A stretch of 64,000 nucleotides of DNA, taken from positions 74,241,986-74,305,985 of the forward strand of contig CM047426.1 in the NCBI GenBank assembly GCA_026168455.1. Reading direction: 5' to 3'. Below are positions 1-56,149 of this stretch, piece after piece (within the stretch, counting starts at the first letter, position 1; the number at the start of each line of letters is the position of its first letter). Source of the stretch: Theocolax elegans. Its lineage: Eukaryota > Arthropoda > Insecta > Hymenoptera > Cerocephalidae. The notes under the pieces are model-generated. The model searched no databases and was not told the origin of the DNA. It saw only the letters and a program-made list of their open reading frames with translations. A program made the translations under genes and the position numbers.

Positions 1-119
1 ATAAGATGTACAACTTTAAAAACAACCTGGAAGTGATAAATATAATTATTAGAAATACACGTAGACGTAAGAAACATTTGAATTAAACTATATAACAGAA
101 ATAATTTAAAGTTTATTAC

Positions 120-42927
<42,808 letters not shown>

Positions 42928-43024
42928 CTTGGCTCAGCTGCGACGAAACTCCTCGTTATGTATTTTGACTCAAATGTCTGGATTATTCATGGCTGCAGTA
43001 GTCGTCACCCGACTCCTCCTATCT

Positions 43025-46000
43025 CTGAAAAGAATTATAATATAAATAAATTTTGTAAAAAAATAAAAATAAACCTAATTTATTACTAATGATTGATAAC
43101 TAATTTTGAGAAAACAGATGTTATTATTGTGAAGTAAGATTACAATATTTGGAATTATTACTTAATTAGTGAGATATATCTCACGATTAATTGAAATATT
43201 TAGATTATTATTTTAATGCAAATAATTAACCAGTCAAATGTAGTATTAAATAAAATGAATACATTAGTACCGATATGATTGTGATGTTCTATTTAATTTA
43301 ATATAATACAACATTGTCGCACAACGCAAGATGAGTAATGAAATGCATTGGATATCGAATGCGAATGCAATATCGCGTGTATCTATATTTATTAAAAATT
43401 CATCTATATACGATAAGTGGGTCAATTAATGCGTCCCCTGAGCACAGACGACTTGAGTCAATTATCGACAGATCGAGCTTTAGTTAATTATTATCCAAAA
43501 AAGCCTACGTAGTTTTATTTATATATAGCATAATCTATTTATGTACTTTTTTAAACTTTACCGCAGTATTTTATGATATAAAATATTATAAAATACAATT
43601 ATTGTATGGTCCAAATGACACGCTGCAGTAAAATAAAAAGTTATTAAAAATTTTAAATAAAATAATTTACTGCATTATGAAATTATTATTATTAAAGTAT
43701 ATTTTTTTATCACATTTTACTTTCATTATTATATTTAGCAGTCGTATAATGCAAAACTGTTCTTGGTGAAATGATCAATCAAAGGTAATTTACAACCTGT
43801 TTATCTCGACAAGGGTTGTCAATTTCACCAAAAAGAGTACATAAAAATGACTAAAATGTAATTTAATAGTTTAAAATATAGTTGTGTGGGAATAATATTA
43901 TATACCTATCACTTTTGCTGATGTTCATTAAGCTTAATACACACGTACTCAATTTAATTTGAAATTACACATGCAAATTCTAACGTTGGTATTCTCAGGC
44001 TAAGAAAATAAATTAGCGAGTGACAGCTGTAGTTACAACGATTATATACAAAGAAGCTTGAATAGAAATTTCCGTTTGCGACGTATATGTCCGACAAACG
44101 ATTTAATTAGAGTGTTTAGCGGTAAGCGTGTTAGTCGCGAAGCGTGAAAACGAGCCACTCTATCTCTCTTACATCTCTTGGATATATCAGATTTTCCGGG
44201 ATTGTCTCCGGAAACCCGTTGTGCTCGTCGCTTCTATCGCGTTTCAGTCTCGCACTATATATATGCGCAAACGTTGATATTACACTCGCGCTCTCGGTCA
44301 CCTATTGTTATCGTGTTTTATGAGATTTTCTTCCATTTATTTAAGTGTATACACTATATACGTCTACGTTGATGCGTTTATTTTTAGTGCGTTCTACATT
44401 TTATACGTTGTTATGTTTCGTGCCGCAAATTATTATGGGTACGTTGTATGATTCGCGTGCATCACAAACTATAATAGATAAGTTTGATTTTTCATTACTT
44501 AGGTTTTTCTTTTATTTTACTTCCTTGACAAATATCATAATTCAAAATGCGTAGAAGGAAAGTCAATTTCGCGGTATGCAGTGTGACACATGCGTAATAT
44601 GTCTTATGTTTCATCTGGCTTATATTTTTAGTATCTTTCAATATTGTAAAATATTTGTGAATAGCGTAGCGAATTTCCTTAACATTTCTTATGATATTTC
44701 ATCCAAGCCCTGTTCAGATCTGTAAAAAAATTAGCGCGAACCCTAATGTTGAATTGTAATTACATCACACAAATGTGCTTATTACTTCCACAAACTATTT
44801 ACCTTAATACATTAAGAATTACTAAATAAAAATATGCAGCGCTGTTTTAACTTAAATTGCCTTATCAGACTATCACTTAGAGTCGGATAGGCGCTAACGT
44901 AAATAAACCAGCAAATTCTGAGTAGGCTTGGTCTATTACCCTAACTTTAATTTACTCCAAGTTTATTCTGTCGATAATATATTAATTCAAAACAAGGTGT
45001 TAGAATAAATTCAATGGTTTGGATTATTCGATAATTAAACAGTAATAATAATAGAGCATGTAGAAATAAAAAAAAGTTAATTTATGAAGTCAAGTATACA
45101 AATTCTTGATTGAAGAATTTTATGGTTCAGATAATTAACTCGCGTTCAAACCAGTGGAGGAGACAATATTTTGAGCCAGTGCACCCGAATTCAAACACGT
45201 ATCCAGTGACTGAACACTTGTATTTTATACGAGATAAGGAAGCTTTCGTAAATTTTATACATTGAACAATTGTATTTTACCACAAATATAATATCGAAAT
45301 TTTTTTCAATAAACCTTATGTACAATCAAATCAAAGGAAGAAAATTTCGAGTTAATATTTCATAATAAAAGATATAATGTCATTCATTGCCATTAAATAT
45401 CGTTATACCAATAAAATAAATGATCAACTTGGGAAACAAACTTAACTCTTTGAAAATTACTTGGCGCACGCATTACTTTCCAGCGAATGCTCGATCAAGA
45501 TTGTGCACATGGAAAGAATGAAAAAATTGATATAAAGTATACTAAAACAAGCAAGACGTATTTATTAGAGTTAAATGAATTTTTACTTAGTATAAAAAAG
45601 ATACGGTTTACTTTGTAATTAGCTTGTAGCTAGCCATCTTTTACTTATTTGTAAAAGATGGCTAATTTGATTTTTTTAAATATGCACATTTGGACATAAT
45701 GAAATCGACAAAATGATTCGTCAGTGTATATTTAATATATATACAATATTATTTTTTATTAAAATTATACAAAATATGTAAATATGCATAATCATGTATG
45801 AATTGTCATATTAATTTCACACCATTTCAATGCTTAACTGCGCTGACGATTGAAAAAGGCGCAAAAGGTAACAAGAGTCGTATGACTGCTTGCTGATGGT
45901 TAACATTTTCAAGTTCTTTGAGACCTCATTTTGCTGACATATATTTCAACAGCATTAAATCAATTTTTATCAATAAATCTATTGTATAAATATTGTTCGT

Positions 46001-46486
46001 AAAATTTATTTTAAATTTTAGAACTTGAGGTACGAACATAAGCGCAATAAATTTATAAATAAAATAAATTATTTTATCTTGTACTATAATGGTAGTACTA
46101 AAACTTTAAACAAAATTATATGACGCATATATATTCTTATTTTATTCAGCTGAAAAAAATATATTGTTCTCCTTTTGTACCTTTTGTTATCTAGAACTTT
46201 ATTTTAATAATTATATGATACTGATATTATACTCATTATATTTTCTCACAATGCGAATGTTATATGTTATTATTTGCATAGTAAATGTTAGAATAGCATT
46301 TACAAATGACATTACTTTTCCACGACGGGATAAAAGGAAAGCAATTATGAATATTCTAGTCACATCGGACTTGGCATTTAAAGAGGAAAGCTAAAATAAT
46401 TTTTTTTTTAAATAAATAAATAATAAAACTATATTTTTATTCAAATAATATTTTATCGTAAACAACAATAATAATAAGCTGGCAAA
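43025..46486. other. Intergenic region between Itpr and the odorant receptor
   Basis: Besides the candidate promoter near 44.2 kb there is a perfect 14-bp hairpin with a six-base loop (45631-45644 and 45651-45664). The 76-codon ORF at 46164-46394 has no recognisable features. Confidence 0.6.
44172..44300 (-). promoter_or_regulatory. Candidate Itpr promoter and non-coding first exon
   Basis: On the minus strand a TATA-like run (ATATATATA, about 44266-44257) is followed by a GC-richer stretch. That stretch ends at a donor (AAGAGAT|GTAAGA, about 44171), 1.15 kb upstream of the acceptor at 43027 of the first coding exon. The spacing suits a short untranslated exon. Evidence is motif-only. Confidence 0.35.
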
Positions 46487-49400
46487 ATGAATATGCCTAC
46501 TGACCGTTATTATAAACTTATGCGATGTTTTTTGGATACACTTGGTTTATGGCCTTACAGAAGTATCATTAAAAGACGAATCATACATTTTATATTTTAC
46601 ATTGTTAATATTTCAGTCGCAGTGCCCCAGGTAAATATAACAAATATATAAAACAAATTTTTTTATCAGGAAATACTTATTGTTGAACATTTAAATCTCG
46701 AAATGTGTCTACTTTGAATTTAATTTGCATCTAACATTTTCTTAATGCAGATAGAGAATTTATAGTTTTATATTAATTATATCTTCGTGAAAAATTAATA
46801 TTGTGAAATTAGGTGATAAAAGATTTTGATCAACTGGACGGTTTCTATAACAAACAACGATTTATAATTTTTTGACCGTTACTAGTCAATTATCAAAAAT
46901 TCACTCAATAATTAAAATTTACTATTCATATTAGAATAAATAAAATAAATGATTATAATAATGTTTACTACGAATAAATTGAAATCTGCGACTGAAAAAA
47001 GTGCTGTAAGTCAGAATTAAAAGATTTTGATAAATCGGAAATCTATGATAATTAAATGGTACAAAAAGTGTTTCCAACATTAAAAACAGTAAAAAATTAC
47101 ATTATTTGTCCTTATTTTTCTTGAAATTCTGATTTTAAAAAACATTGTAAAATTATTTAGTAAACCTTAAGAAATTTTAGTAATGTACCAAATGTGTTAA
47201 ATACAGATTATAATGATGGTTCAACATAAAAACAAAACTCATATTATTATAAAAAATAGTATAGTACTCATGTACTTTGGAGGTTGTTTTGTGAAATATT
47301 CCATTGCGTATATAAATGGAACGCAGGTAATGCAATACAAAAAAGGCTGACTCGTATTTAAACAAAGATTGATACATTTTAATATTACTAGTTTAAATTA
47401 TTACTTAACCAAATAAGCAATGATTGGCAAAGAATAAAAGAAAAGTCTGAATTCGAAATTTTGAAAAAACATTATGAGGAAGGAGGATTTTTTATCATGC
47501 TTTATATAGGTATATAATTAAGAAAATTATTGCATACGTGTTACTTCTTATATGTGATTTGAAAAATATAATAAAGTATTGTAAATTTTCAGCTTATATA
47601 TCAATTGGAGCTCTGATATTTATGTTTTTTCCATTTTATCCACTGATATTCGATCTCATATCACCTTTGTCTAATGGTTCAAGACCGTTAATAGCACCTT
47701 TCTATGCTAATTACGTATTCATTGATCAAGTTCAATATCATTACGCGATTAGCCTTCATTTTAATGTGGTTTATTTATCTAGCGTGATTCTTCTGATAGG
47801 TGTCGATTCAGCATTTATACTCACAATCAAGCATACGAGTGGACTCTTCGCTATTACATGGTAATAAATATTGTCGTTCTTAGTTGATTAAATTCTAATA
47901 CCGATTTCAAGACTTTGGTATTAAGTAAATTTCTTAAATGTAAAATATAATTAATATGTCCATTATAATTTCGAATATTTATGAATTTAAATTCTTTTCA
48001 ATTTCAAGCCAGCGAATAGTATCTGCAACAGAATCCAAGAATAATGACAATATTGGTGAAAATGTATGCGTCAACTTAAAACAAGCTGTTGTATTACACA
48101 ACGAAACGATGGAGTAAGATGATAAAGAAAAACTAAACAATATTCTGAATATTCCGAGACGCATTAATGTATTACGGTTTTAGGTGCACTCATTTCATAG
48201 AAGATGCATTCACTGCTGGTTATGTAATTGTACAATGCATATGTATTTGTGGATTTGGCTTAGTATTTGTTTTCGTAAGTTTTAAACTACATATTTTAAC
48301 TATTTACCAATCGATTAAAATACACGAAAGACGGTCTTATTTTTAGATTCGTTTTTTACCAATAGTCCTCAAAGTCCCTGATCTTACATGTTAAATGATA
48401 CATTTCGTTTTCTAGTTTCAATATCCTTATCGGGATATTATTGAAGAACTTTTATTTTGATTATTTAAAAAAAAAGACTAACAACAATTTTAGTACAGAA
48501 TTGACTAAAATAATATTATTACTTGGATGTATTCCAAAAAATCATTTGCACTTTTCATCAAAAATATACTATTGATTCTACTGTTCGTTTCATACGAAAA
48601 AAGGAAGTTAATGTAACCACATTTTCATACACCTCGCATCGTATTATTTGTTACGTATCTAAAATTTTGCTATTTTGCAAATTAAAGTATACACATAGTC
48701 ACATAAAATAATCTCACTAAATATCATATGAATTACACATTAATAACTAATAATTCATTGGAATTATTTAAAACATATAGTTATATCACACAATGAAAAA
48801 GCTTATGCAAAAACATAAAAGTTAATCTCTTTATCACGAAAATGAAATGACATCAACTTATGCATTGAATGTGTGAGTTTCTTCCTACAGCTAGATACTG
48901 CAACATCTACAACTTTGCAGTAATAATAGTTTGATAGTAAATACAATATGACATTGTTAATTACTTAATTTTATAAATGTTACATTTATGTTATAAAAAT
49001 AATCGAAAAATGTTCCCAGTTTTATTCTGTTGAAAGTTTTTTTCTGACATTTTCTAATCATTATTGGAGTAATATCCTGTCACGTATAAACCTAATTGTC
49101 AGTCTGTAAACATGGATTTAGTTTGAATCTAATTCTGACCTATAAATGTCCAATTAAAAATAATTAAGTGAATAATATAATAAAATATAAAAAATCGCGT
49201 TTACCTTATTACGATCAAAATGATTTGTAAGTGAAGCGAATGTATAGATAGTTTTTAATTTACTACAAATAAATGTTATTGTTTTCAAGTTGACAATTCT
49301 ACTTTGATATTTTATGACATTTAAATGAATATTATTTCGAATCTAATCATGGTATTTTTTGGACTTATTCTATTACTAGATTACTAGTAAAGTGTTAAAA

Positions 49401-51767
49401 AATTCACTTTTATAAACTATTGAATAATAATTAATAATTTAAACTTTACAGATCCATTAACAGTTACTTAAAGTATATTAGTAAACTAATAAGAAGTTTA
49501 TAAGCTGATTATTAAATTATTAGTATAAGATCACATCTTAAGCTTTTAGTAGTGGAAACACATATTTTATCTTAATTCCAAAAATTTCATAATTTACTTC
49601 GTAGAAACTTGGTCATTTTTAATATTCTGAGGTTAAAGATAGCTACTTTGTAGCTCTCAACTTGCAATTTTCTACCAATTTTCAAAGATTCTGATAGGAT
49701 TCAATTTTTGATAGGAATTTAATAAGTAAATAGCTATGAGGATATAAAAAATTTTGGAATATGAGCATTCTTTCACCAACTGTAGTTAATAATATAATAT
49801 AATAATTATAAAATTATATAATTGTATTATACAATTATTCATATTGAATTTGCATTAACTTTAAAATCTTTTTAATCTTTATTTTCATAAAGAAAACATT
49901 GAGCTGGCGATCATAAAAAAGTTGTCAGTATTAAAGTTAGGTCATTAGCATTATATAAATTGATTTTTTTTAATTCTTTAAAATTTATGGCATATTAAAC
50001 TATGTACAGGTTCGCAAAATTAATCCACGTATTTCCATGTATTCCAGTATTCACTGACCAATAGAAAAGTTTTATAATTTATATTTTTTAGAAGGCTTTA
50101 TTTGTATATCGCGATAATAAGCGCGCACCCGGCTGTAAAGTACACAAGGGTGGCCGGAGTAACTCCATGCATATGGCGCGAAAAAGAAAATATGTGTAAC
50201 TTTTAAAACAATGTTCCACTTATTTTTTTTTTATGTTCACTTTTCACCCCGTACATCCTTTACGGGTTTTTATGGGCCACCATTACCACCTATGTGTGGG
50301 GATGTGTATATTCTTTCCATATTCTGCAATGCCTCGCATTTTGCCCGTGAGGAAGGTAAAAGCTAATAGTAGGAAAACCGTCTGAGAGACGGCCGGTATA
50401 TTGAAAACATTCTGTTTCGATTATCAGGTCCCATTGCATAGCCCTAAACATTGAAACCGAATGTTCGACACCTTCCACTCACGTTATTGTGGAATGTAAT
50501 AAAACACCTAACCCATCCCGAAAGCAGCATGAGGATGGTGCCCATCCAAGTACTAAAACGTAGAAAATATGCTGTTTAACTTTCGTGATCGGTCGAGATG
50601 CGTTACCTGCACTATGCCACCACGTCGGTAACAATAATGTTCTGTTATTTCTAGTAAAATACAGCGTATATTTAGAATAGTTTTTCTCTGTGTACCTTTA
50701 ATAAACACTTATAATTAAAAAAAAATGATATCAAAATGATCGAGTGTTTCTAATGTTTCTAGTTATTTTATATTAATCAAGACACCCTGATTGCTGTAAG
50801 ATGTATGACTTTATTCTTTGGTACAATGACACACATTTGTTACATAAATTGGTTGGGTCAAGAAATTATTAACAGCAGTGAAGACGTTATGAAAACGGCG
50901 TAAGCATTTGGAATAGTTAATATTTTTCAATTAAAATAAAAGACGTAATGTCAAAAGCGAAAGAGTATATTAGAAAAACTAACAATTTTAGTAATTATCC
51001 AATATTCGCATATACATACTACCCCCCTATTTTAACCCGCTTTTTAAAGTACGTGTTTATCTAAGTCTACTGTGTTTATTTACCGTAAAACGTTTAAATT
51101 ATTTAACATGTATTTTGTAAAAAAATTGTTATTTTAAGTAATTATAAAAATAAAAACGACACCTGATTCTCGACTCTCACTACGAGTCTATCTTTATTTT
51201 GGTTCTGTGAGATAATTTTCCTATGGAAATTACTGTATACTTGTCCAGTAAAAATGGGATACTTAACTAATTAACCAAGAAAAATATAGAGATAACGTTG
51301 AAAAATTGTGCCGATTTCCTTTAATACATTATGACTTTTACGGCTGGTACGACTCCTATAGTTAACAGAATAATTTGTAGAAATAAAAGTCCGTAAAATA
51401 ATTCACCAAAATTTTTGTATTTAATATCACTGTACCTAGAAAAATTTACACATTATTTGCATTTTAACAAACGTAAATTTTATATATTATTATTTAAATG
51501 TAGGTATTTATGTAATTGGTACACTCTACCTCTAAACACACGCAAATTAATTCAAATTATCATGGCTAGATCATTGAAGCCTTGCATATTAAAAGCAGAG
51601 AAATTGTCAAATTTATCATTGGAAACGTTTATGAAGGTAATTAAAAGTAATTATAATTAATTAATAATTTACATATCTTTATAAAGTGTGTAAAATGTTT
51701 ATGTTGGCAGATTTTAAGAAGTTCTCTTTCTTATTACACAATTTTTTTATCAATGTCACAAAAATAA
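46487..51767 (+). CDS. Odorant receptor (insect 7tm OR family)
   Basis: The nine exons are 46487-46630, 47207-47326, 47392-47509, 47593-47860, 48009-48113, 48184-48274, 50763-50899, 51504-51636 and 51711-51767. All junctions are GT-AG with consistent phase, giving 390 aa, a normal length for an insect OR. Typical hymenopteran features are the N-terminal RYYKLMRCFLDTLGLWPY, then the first hydrophobic segment, FKLLLNQISNDW before HYEEGG, a long extracellular loop exon, and the C-terminal run from LPLNTRKLIQIIMARS through FMKILRSSLSYYT. ORs are ligand-gated cation channels with Orco in antennal neurons. The ligand cannot be inferred. There are no stops or frameshifts, so the gene looks functional. 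The largest intron (48275-50762) contains a 5S-headed SINE. The gene appears single here, although such receptors often lie in tandem arrays. Confidence 0.92.
50219..50630 (-). mobile_element. 5S-rRNA-headed SINE (SINE3-like)
   Basis: Read on the minus strand, about 50627 to 50510 aligns with 5S rRNA through most of its length, including GACCGATCAC, AGTTAAACAGCA and the box-C stretch TTTAGTACTTGGATGGG. It has many substitutions. The sequence then continues into a non-5S body of about 290 bp and ends in an A tail (plus-strand T run, about 50223-50231). The flanks show only an imperfect similarity (GAACATT shared), consistent with an old insertion. It lies in the large odorant-receptor intron, antisense to that gene. 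Confidence 0.65.
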
Positions 51768-51871
51768 CAAATCTTGTAAAAATTTCGTAAGTATACATTT
51801 AATAAATACACAATATTATAGAGACGAATTTTTCTTTATTATTGTGCGTACCTTAACATAAATGTCAATTA

Positions 51872-52545
51872 ACCAGGAGAGTGTTACATCTTCGGGAAGC
51901 GGATCTTTATACCAAACTCTAGGATATATTTACTACTATAAAAATATAAGGAAACCCGGAGTTTTAGACTCTAACGCTGTTTTTTATAATAGATATAAGC
52001 AAATAACGAAAAATTTCTCTAAAAAAGCCCTTGATCACTCATAATTAAAAAACAAATACAGATAGATATTCAAACCTAAGTTCAGATGAAAGCTGAGATC
52101 CAGTAGTTTGGATTTCAAAAAAAGAAGCTCAAACATCTTAATTTAGTCGAAAGTTATGGAAAAAATAAGAATACAATTTTGCCTAAAAAATCAGTAAATT
52201 TTTTAATTCACAATAGGATAATATCAAAATATCGTAAAACTCGTTTTTCTTTCATAACTTTAGACCAAATCAAGATATTTAAGCTTCTTTTTTCTTAAAT
52301 GCAATCTACTTGATCTCGATTTTCTTCTGAACTTAGGTTTGAGTTTTTATCTTTATTTGTTTTTGAATTACAAGTAAACAAATTCAAGGGTTTTTTGGCG
52401 AAATTTTTCATTATTTGCTTATATCTAACGTAGAAAAGCGCGTTAGAGTCTAAAACTCCGGGTTTCTTTATATTTTTATAGTAGTAAATATATCCTAGAG
52501 TTTGATAAAGATCCATTTCTCGGAGATGTGACATTCTTCTGGTAA
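51872..52545. mobile_element. Foldback (inverted-repeat) element with a related ORF in each arm
   Basis: Arms of about 300 bp (51872-52168 and 52243-52545) are diverged inverted copies around a short centre of about 75 bp. Each arm is open for 60-84 codons and reads outward-to-inward. The shared peptide is LYQTLGYIYYYKNI followed by K-PGVLDSNA-FY. A 2-nt indel before LYQ puts the upstream peptides in different frames. I recognise no known transposase or host protein in the peptide. Starts at 51862 (plus) and 52549 (minus) are only the first in-frame ATGs. No clear target duplication is visible. The element begins 105 bp after the odorant-receptor stop codon. Confidence 0.6.
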
Positions 52546-55500
52546 GCACTACAAAATAAATTTACAATATAGTAGATACTACAACTAGGTTTATTATAAT
52601 TTTTAAGCGAACAAATTCTATACCTGCATTTCTATACATGTATTAATTGCTAAATTGAACAAAAACTTCATTCAAAACGTGGAGGAGTAAGTAGCAACAT
52701 TAATGAACTTGTAATAATGACTTATTACATAGTAAAAAAACTGATAACGCAACAAACTACTCAATTGTATATCCGATTAAAAGGTGAAGCTCTCATTTTC
52801 CATTATAATGTTATTTAAATTTTTTAAATAAAAACAATTTGTTCACATTCAGAAACCATAATCAATAGATTTATATACATTTATCCATATAATTATACAT
52901 TTAGTTACATTTAACAACATTCGATACAATTGGGTAACCTTTAGATCTAAATTAAATTTCAATAGTATTTTTTTGTAACAATATTAATTCATATACAGTT
53001 ACTATTCCACTGTATTTAATATAATGTTTAAATTGAAAGTCTATGTCCAATATTTATATACATAAATATTGAATACAAAGATGCCATTCTATTGCTAAAG
53101 TTCACACAACTTTTTATTATAGAAATCCTACTATTGCAACTTACCATTTAAAAAAATGATAATAATTTTTCCAATATACAAAAAGAACAATCAGAACATC
53201 CACGACTGCGTTGTACATGCATAGGCTGCATTTTTTTAAAATAAGATTAGACATACGTTTTTTAATAGTATATGTAAATTAATATTTGAATAATATTTTT
53301 TCATCCATAAATAATTAAAGAAAGCTTTCCATTTCACTTAATTAACACAATAATTATAAATGCTAATATAAAACCATGTCATTATAATATACAGTACGTA
53401 AACTGTTAGTACTTTAGAAAAAATAGACGTATTTCACAAACCTAAGATGAGTAAGCTAATAGGTGCTCGAATTAATTGTCCAGTATTTTTTACTACAAAG
53501 TTTACTGATAAGGTAAACATTAAGAAAAAGCTTAATGTCTGATTAATATAATCCTTAATTTATTATATTTATATTCACACAATACTTGGAAGATATCTAA
53601 ATATTTCGTAATTAATTTAAAATACCAAAAAAGTTTTACAATAGTGTAGTTAATAGTAATAGAATATTATTCAGTAAATTAACTACAAAGGGTATAATAC
53701 AGTGTATAAAAATTACATAGTAAAATAAAAATATAAATAAAAACAAGATTTTGACTGGTAATTATGAATCCTGAAAGTAATCGTGATATATATTCTGCAA
53801 TTAATGTTTCATTATTACATCTGTTTTCCTCATTTATAAATACTCTTTATAAAAAGCATCGAAAGAAAAGTCAATATATATTTATGATTGTCATGGGGTA
53901 AAAAGAAAATGCTCATTGCTTTATTAGGAAACGTGTTTAACAACGATGGTTACGGTTAATTCCCGGCAGACGGCTTATTTTACAGTATTCTTTATCTCGA
54001 TAGACTTTCTTAATCCGCGTTATATATCTTTCCCGAAACCGTCGAAAGAAAATTAAAATAAATGGTTTAGTTAGTCCAATTAGGTGTCATTTAATTTTAT
54101 TTACATCGTGTACTTTACTTTAATCGCTATTATAAATCTATGTTCCATGTTTTTTTTGTTCAGATAATTTAAATTACCTTATATAAATCACTATTTTCTC
54201 ACTATTGCAAGAGCTTTGTGTGTATATATTGCTACAATAATATTAATTAGAGTCTTCTGTATTAGATAATGCATTTGTAAATATTAGAAAATGTACTCAC
54301 GGACGCGGACAATGTTAATTATAGTTTTAAAACTTGTTCTCGAAGCATTAATACAGCTTAGTCAAATATACCTAAACCGTGAAGAATTTGTACTTTATGT
54401 TTAAAAAAAGCTTTCAACTTCTTTTGGGTATTGTGTATATATATATATTGAACTATTTTAAATACAAATACAGCTCAAAAATAGAATGACGACTACACTT
54501 ATATACGAAAAAACTTTTATAATAGTTGACAAAATTTGTTCAAGAGTAGATATATTTTTTGTCTTCTCTATGTTTAAGATATAATTAACTATGACTTGAG
54601 AACGAGAGTTACTGTATTAAACAACAACTACCGGACATAATTTTTAGGTTAGAGAAAAAAAATAGCTTACAATGTTGCATTAAAATCCGTTTCCGAGAAA
54701 TGTGACAGTTGCCTTGTTAGTACAAGAGTTCTCATATTAATTTTATCCCAGAGTATACCAGTTTAATATACCAGTACAATTCAACAGGGTATAACATATT
54801 TATAAAAATGCACATGTGCGCTAACTTTAAATTTTCTTAGTTAACTACTTCAAAATAATTACATCACTCCAAATCTGAATAACGCTCTTTTAAAAAAACT
54901 ATAAATATCTTTTTGTTTAGCACGTTTTAAAGTCGTCTTGACTCACATTTACCAAGATTATTAAAATTTCTTAAATTAGAAATAATGAAATTAACAATTT
55001 TGAAATAACGTCAACACTGAGTAATCGAAGAAAGTTAAAAACATGTTAACGTATACAGTTTAAAAACGGTTAGATATAAGTATACAATACATTCTCATGC
55101 ATATTAGTATATTTTCCTCTTTAAATTCTCATTTATTAGCCTCAGCGATGAATGAAAAATAAGCGAATCTAATCAACTTCTCGCTCGTTTCCTCTAGAAT
55201 TTCGTGTCAATCCCTTTAGAATGTATAAGTAGGGAAAAGTCAAAGACACAACGTCGCTCGAGTCGGGAGAATAACGAAAAAAAGAAAAAAAAATATAACT
55301 TGAAAGAAGAAAAACGAAAGACTGAAAAAAGAATTGACCGGCTGTGTGTGTCGGATGACGTAGTTAACGTTGACAACGAATTAGCGCAAAAATAACGTGG
55401 CATTTTTCTATCTACATTTCGAAAAAAAAAATTATTTTTATTTTCTTGTCCTAGAAAAGCTTCGGTTTATTTCAAAAATTGAATATCTTTACTCTCGCTT

Positions 55501-56149
55501 CGGCGGGTATTAAATATTATTTACCGACCTTCGAATAATTTTAATAATTAGCATAAATTTTAATAATTTGCGACAAACATAATTAATTTACATCGTTATC
55601 TACAGTTTATTGGTTAAATATAATAACCCACTACCATTGTTGTACGATTATTTCTACTATACGATTATACTGGTTAGTACTATTGCTCTTATTATTGTTA
55701 TTATACGGTATTATCTTTACACTATACATATACGTGTACGTGTATTTGTTGATACGTTCAACTCCAACGTATTCGACTATAGTTTTATGTGTAGTGTTTC
55801 ATTGATATGTATCCGTAAAAAAATAATTAATAAACCATCAAAAAACTTTTTTTCTGACAAAATAATTAAGAGATGTGCGTATACACTGCGTCCTGTTAGC
55901 TTTTTTTACTTATCATTGAAAAATAAAAAGATTGAAGTTGGTATACTTATCGGAGTGCACGTGTCAATCGTTATGCAATAATATGTATGTGTATATATAC
56001 GTATGTATGTACATAAATGTTAACATTAATGTTATTCCGATGATAAATTTCAATTTTCGTTGGTTCTCTGCGTTTGTTAATGAAAACGCTAGTGGAATAA
56101 CCGCGAGTGCTCCGAAAACTACGTATCGGATGCTATAATTAATAATTTA
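52546..56149. other. AT-rich intergenic sequence
   Basis: I see no supported gene, RNA gene or element. A purine-rich stretch near 55265-55330 produces ORFs on both strands. The 123-codon ORF at 55610-55981 lacks recognisable features. Confidence 0.6.

Noticed and set aside
46164..46394. ORF of 76 codons just upstream of the odorant receptor
   Set aside because: It is considered as an extra 5' receptor exon, but the receptor N-terminus at 46487 is already complete and canonical.
50510..50630. Functional 5S rRNA gene
   Set aside because: There are many substitutions across the helices, and the 3' side continues into a retroposon body instead of a T-run terminator.
46487..51767. Odorant-receptor pseudogene
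   Set aside because: The missing segment between the first and third exons was found at 47207-47326, and all nine exons join in frame without stops.
55610..55981. Plus-strand ORF of 123 codons
   Set aside because: The hydrophobic residues come from AT richness, with no membrane-protein family features and no neighbouring exons in phase.
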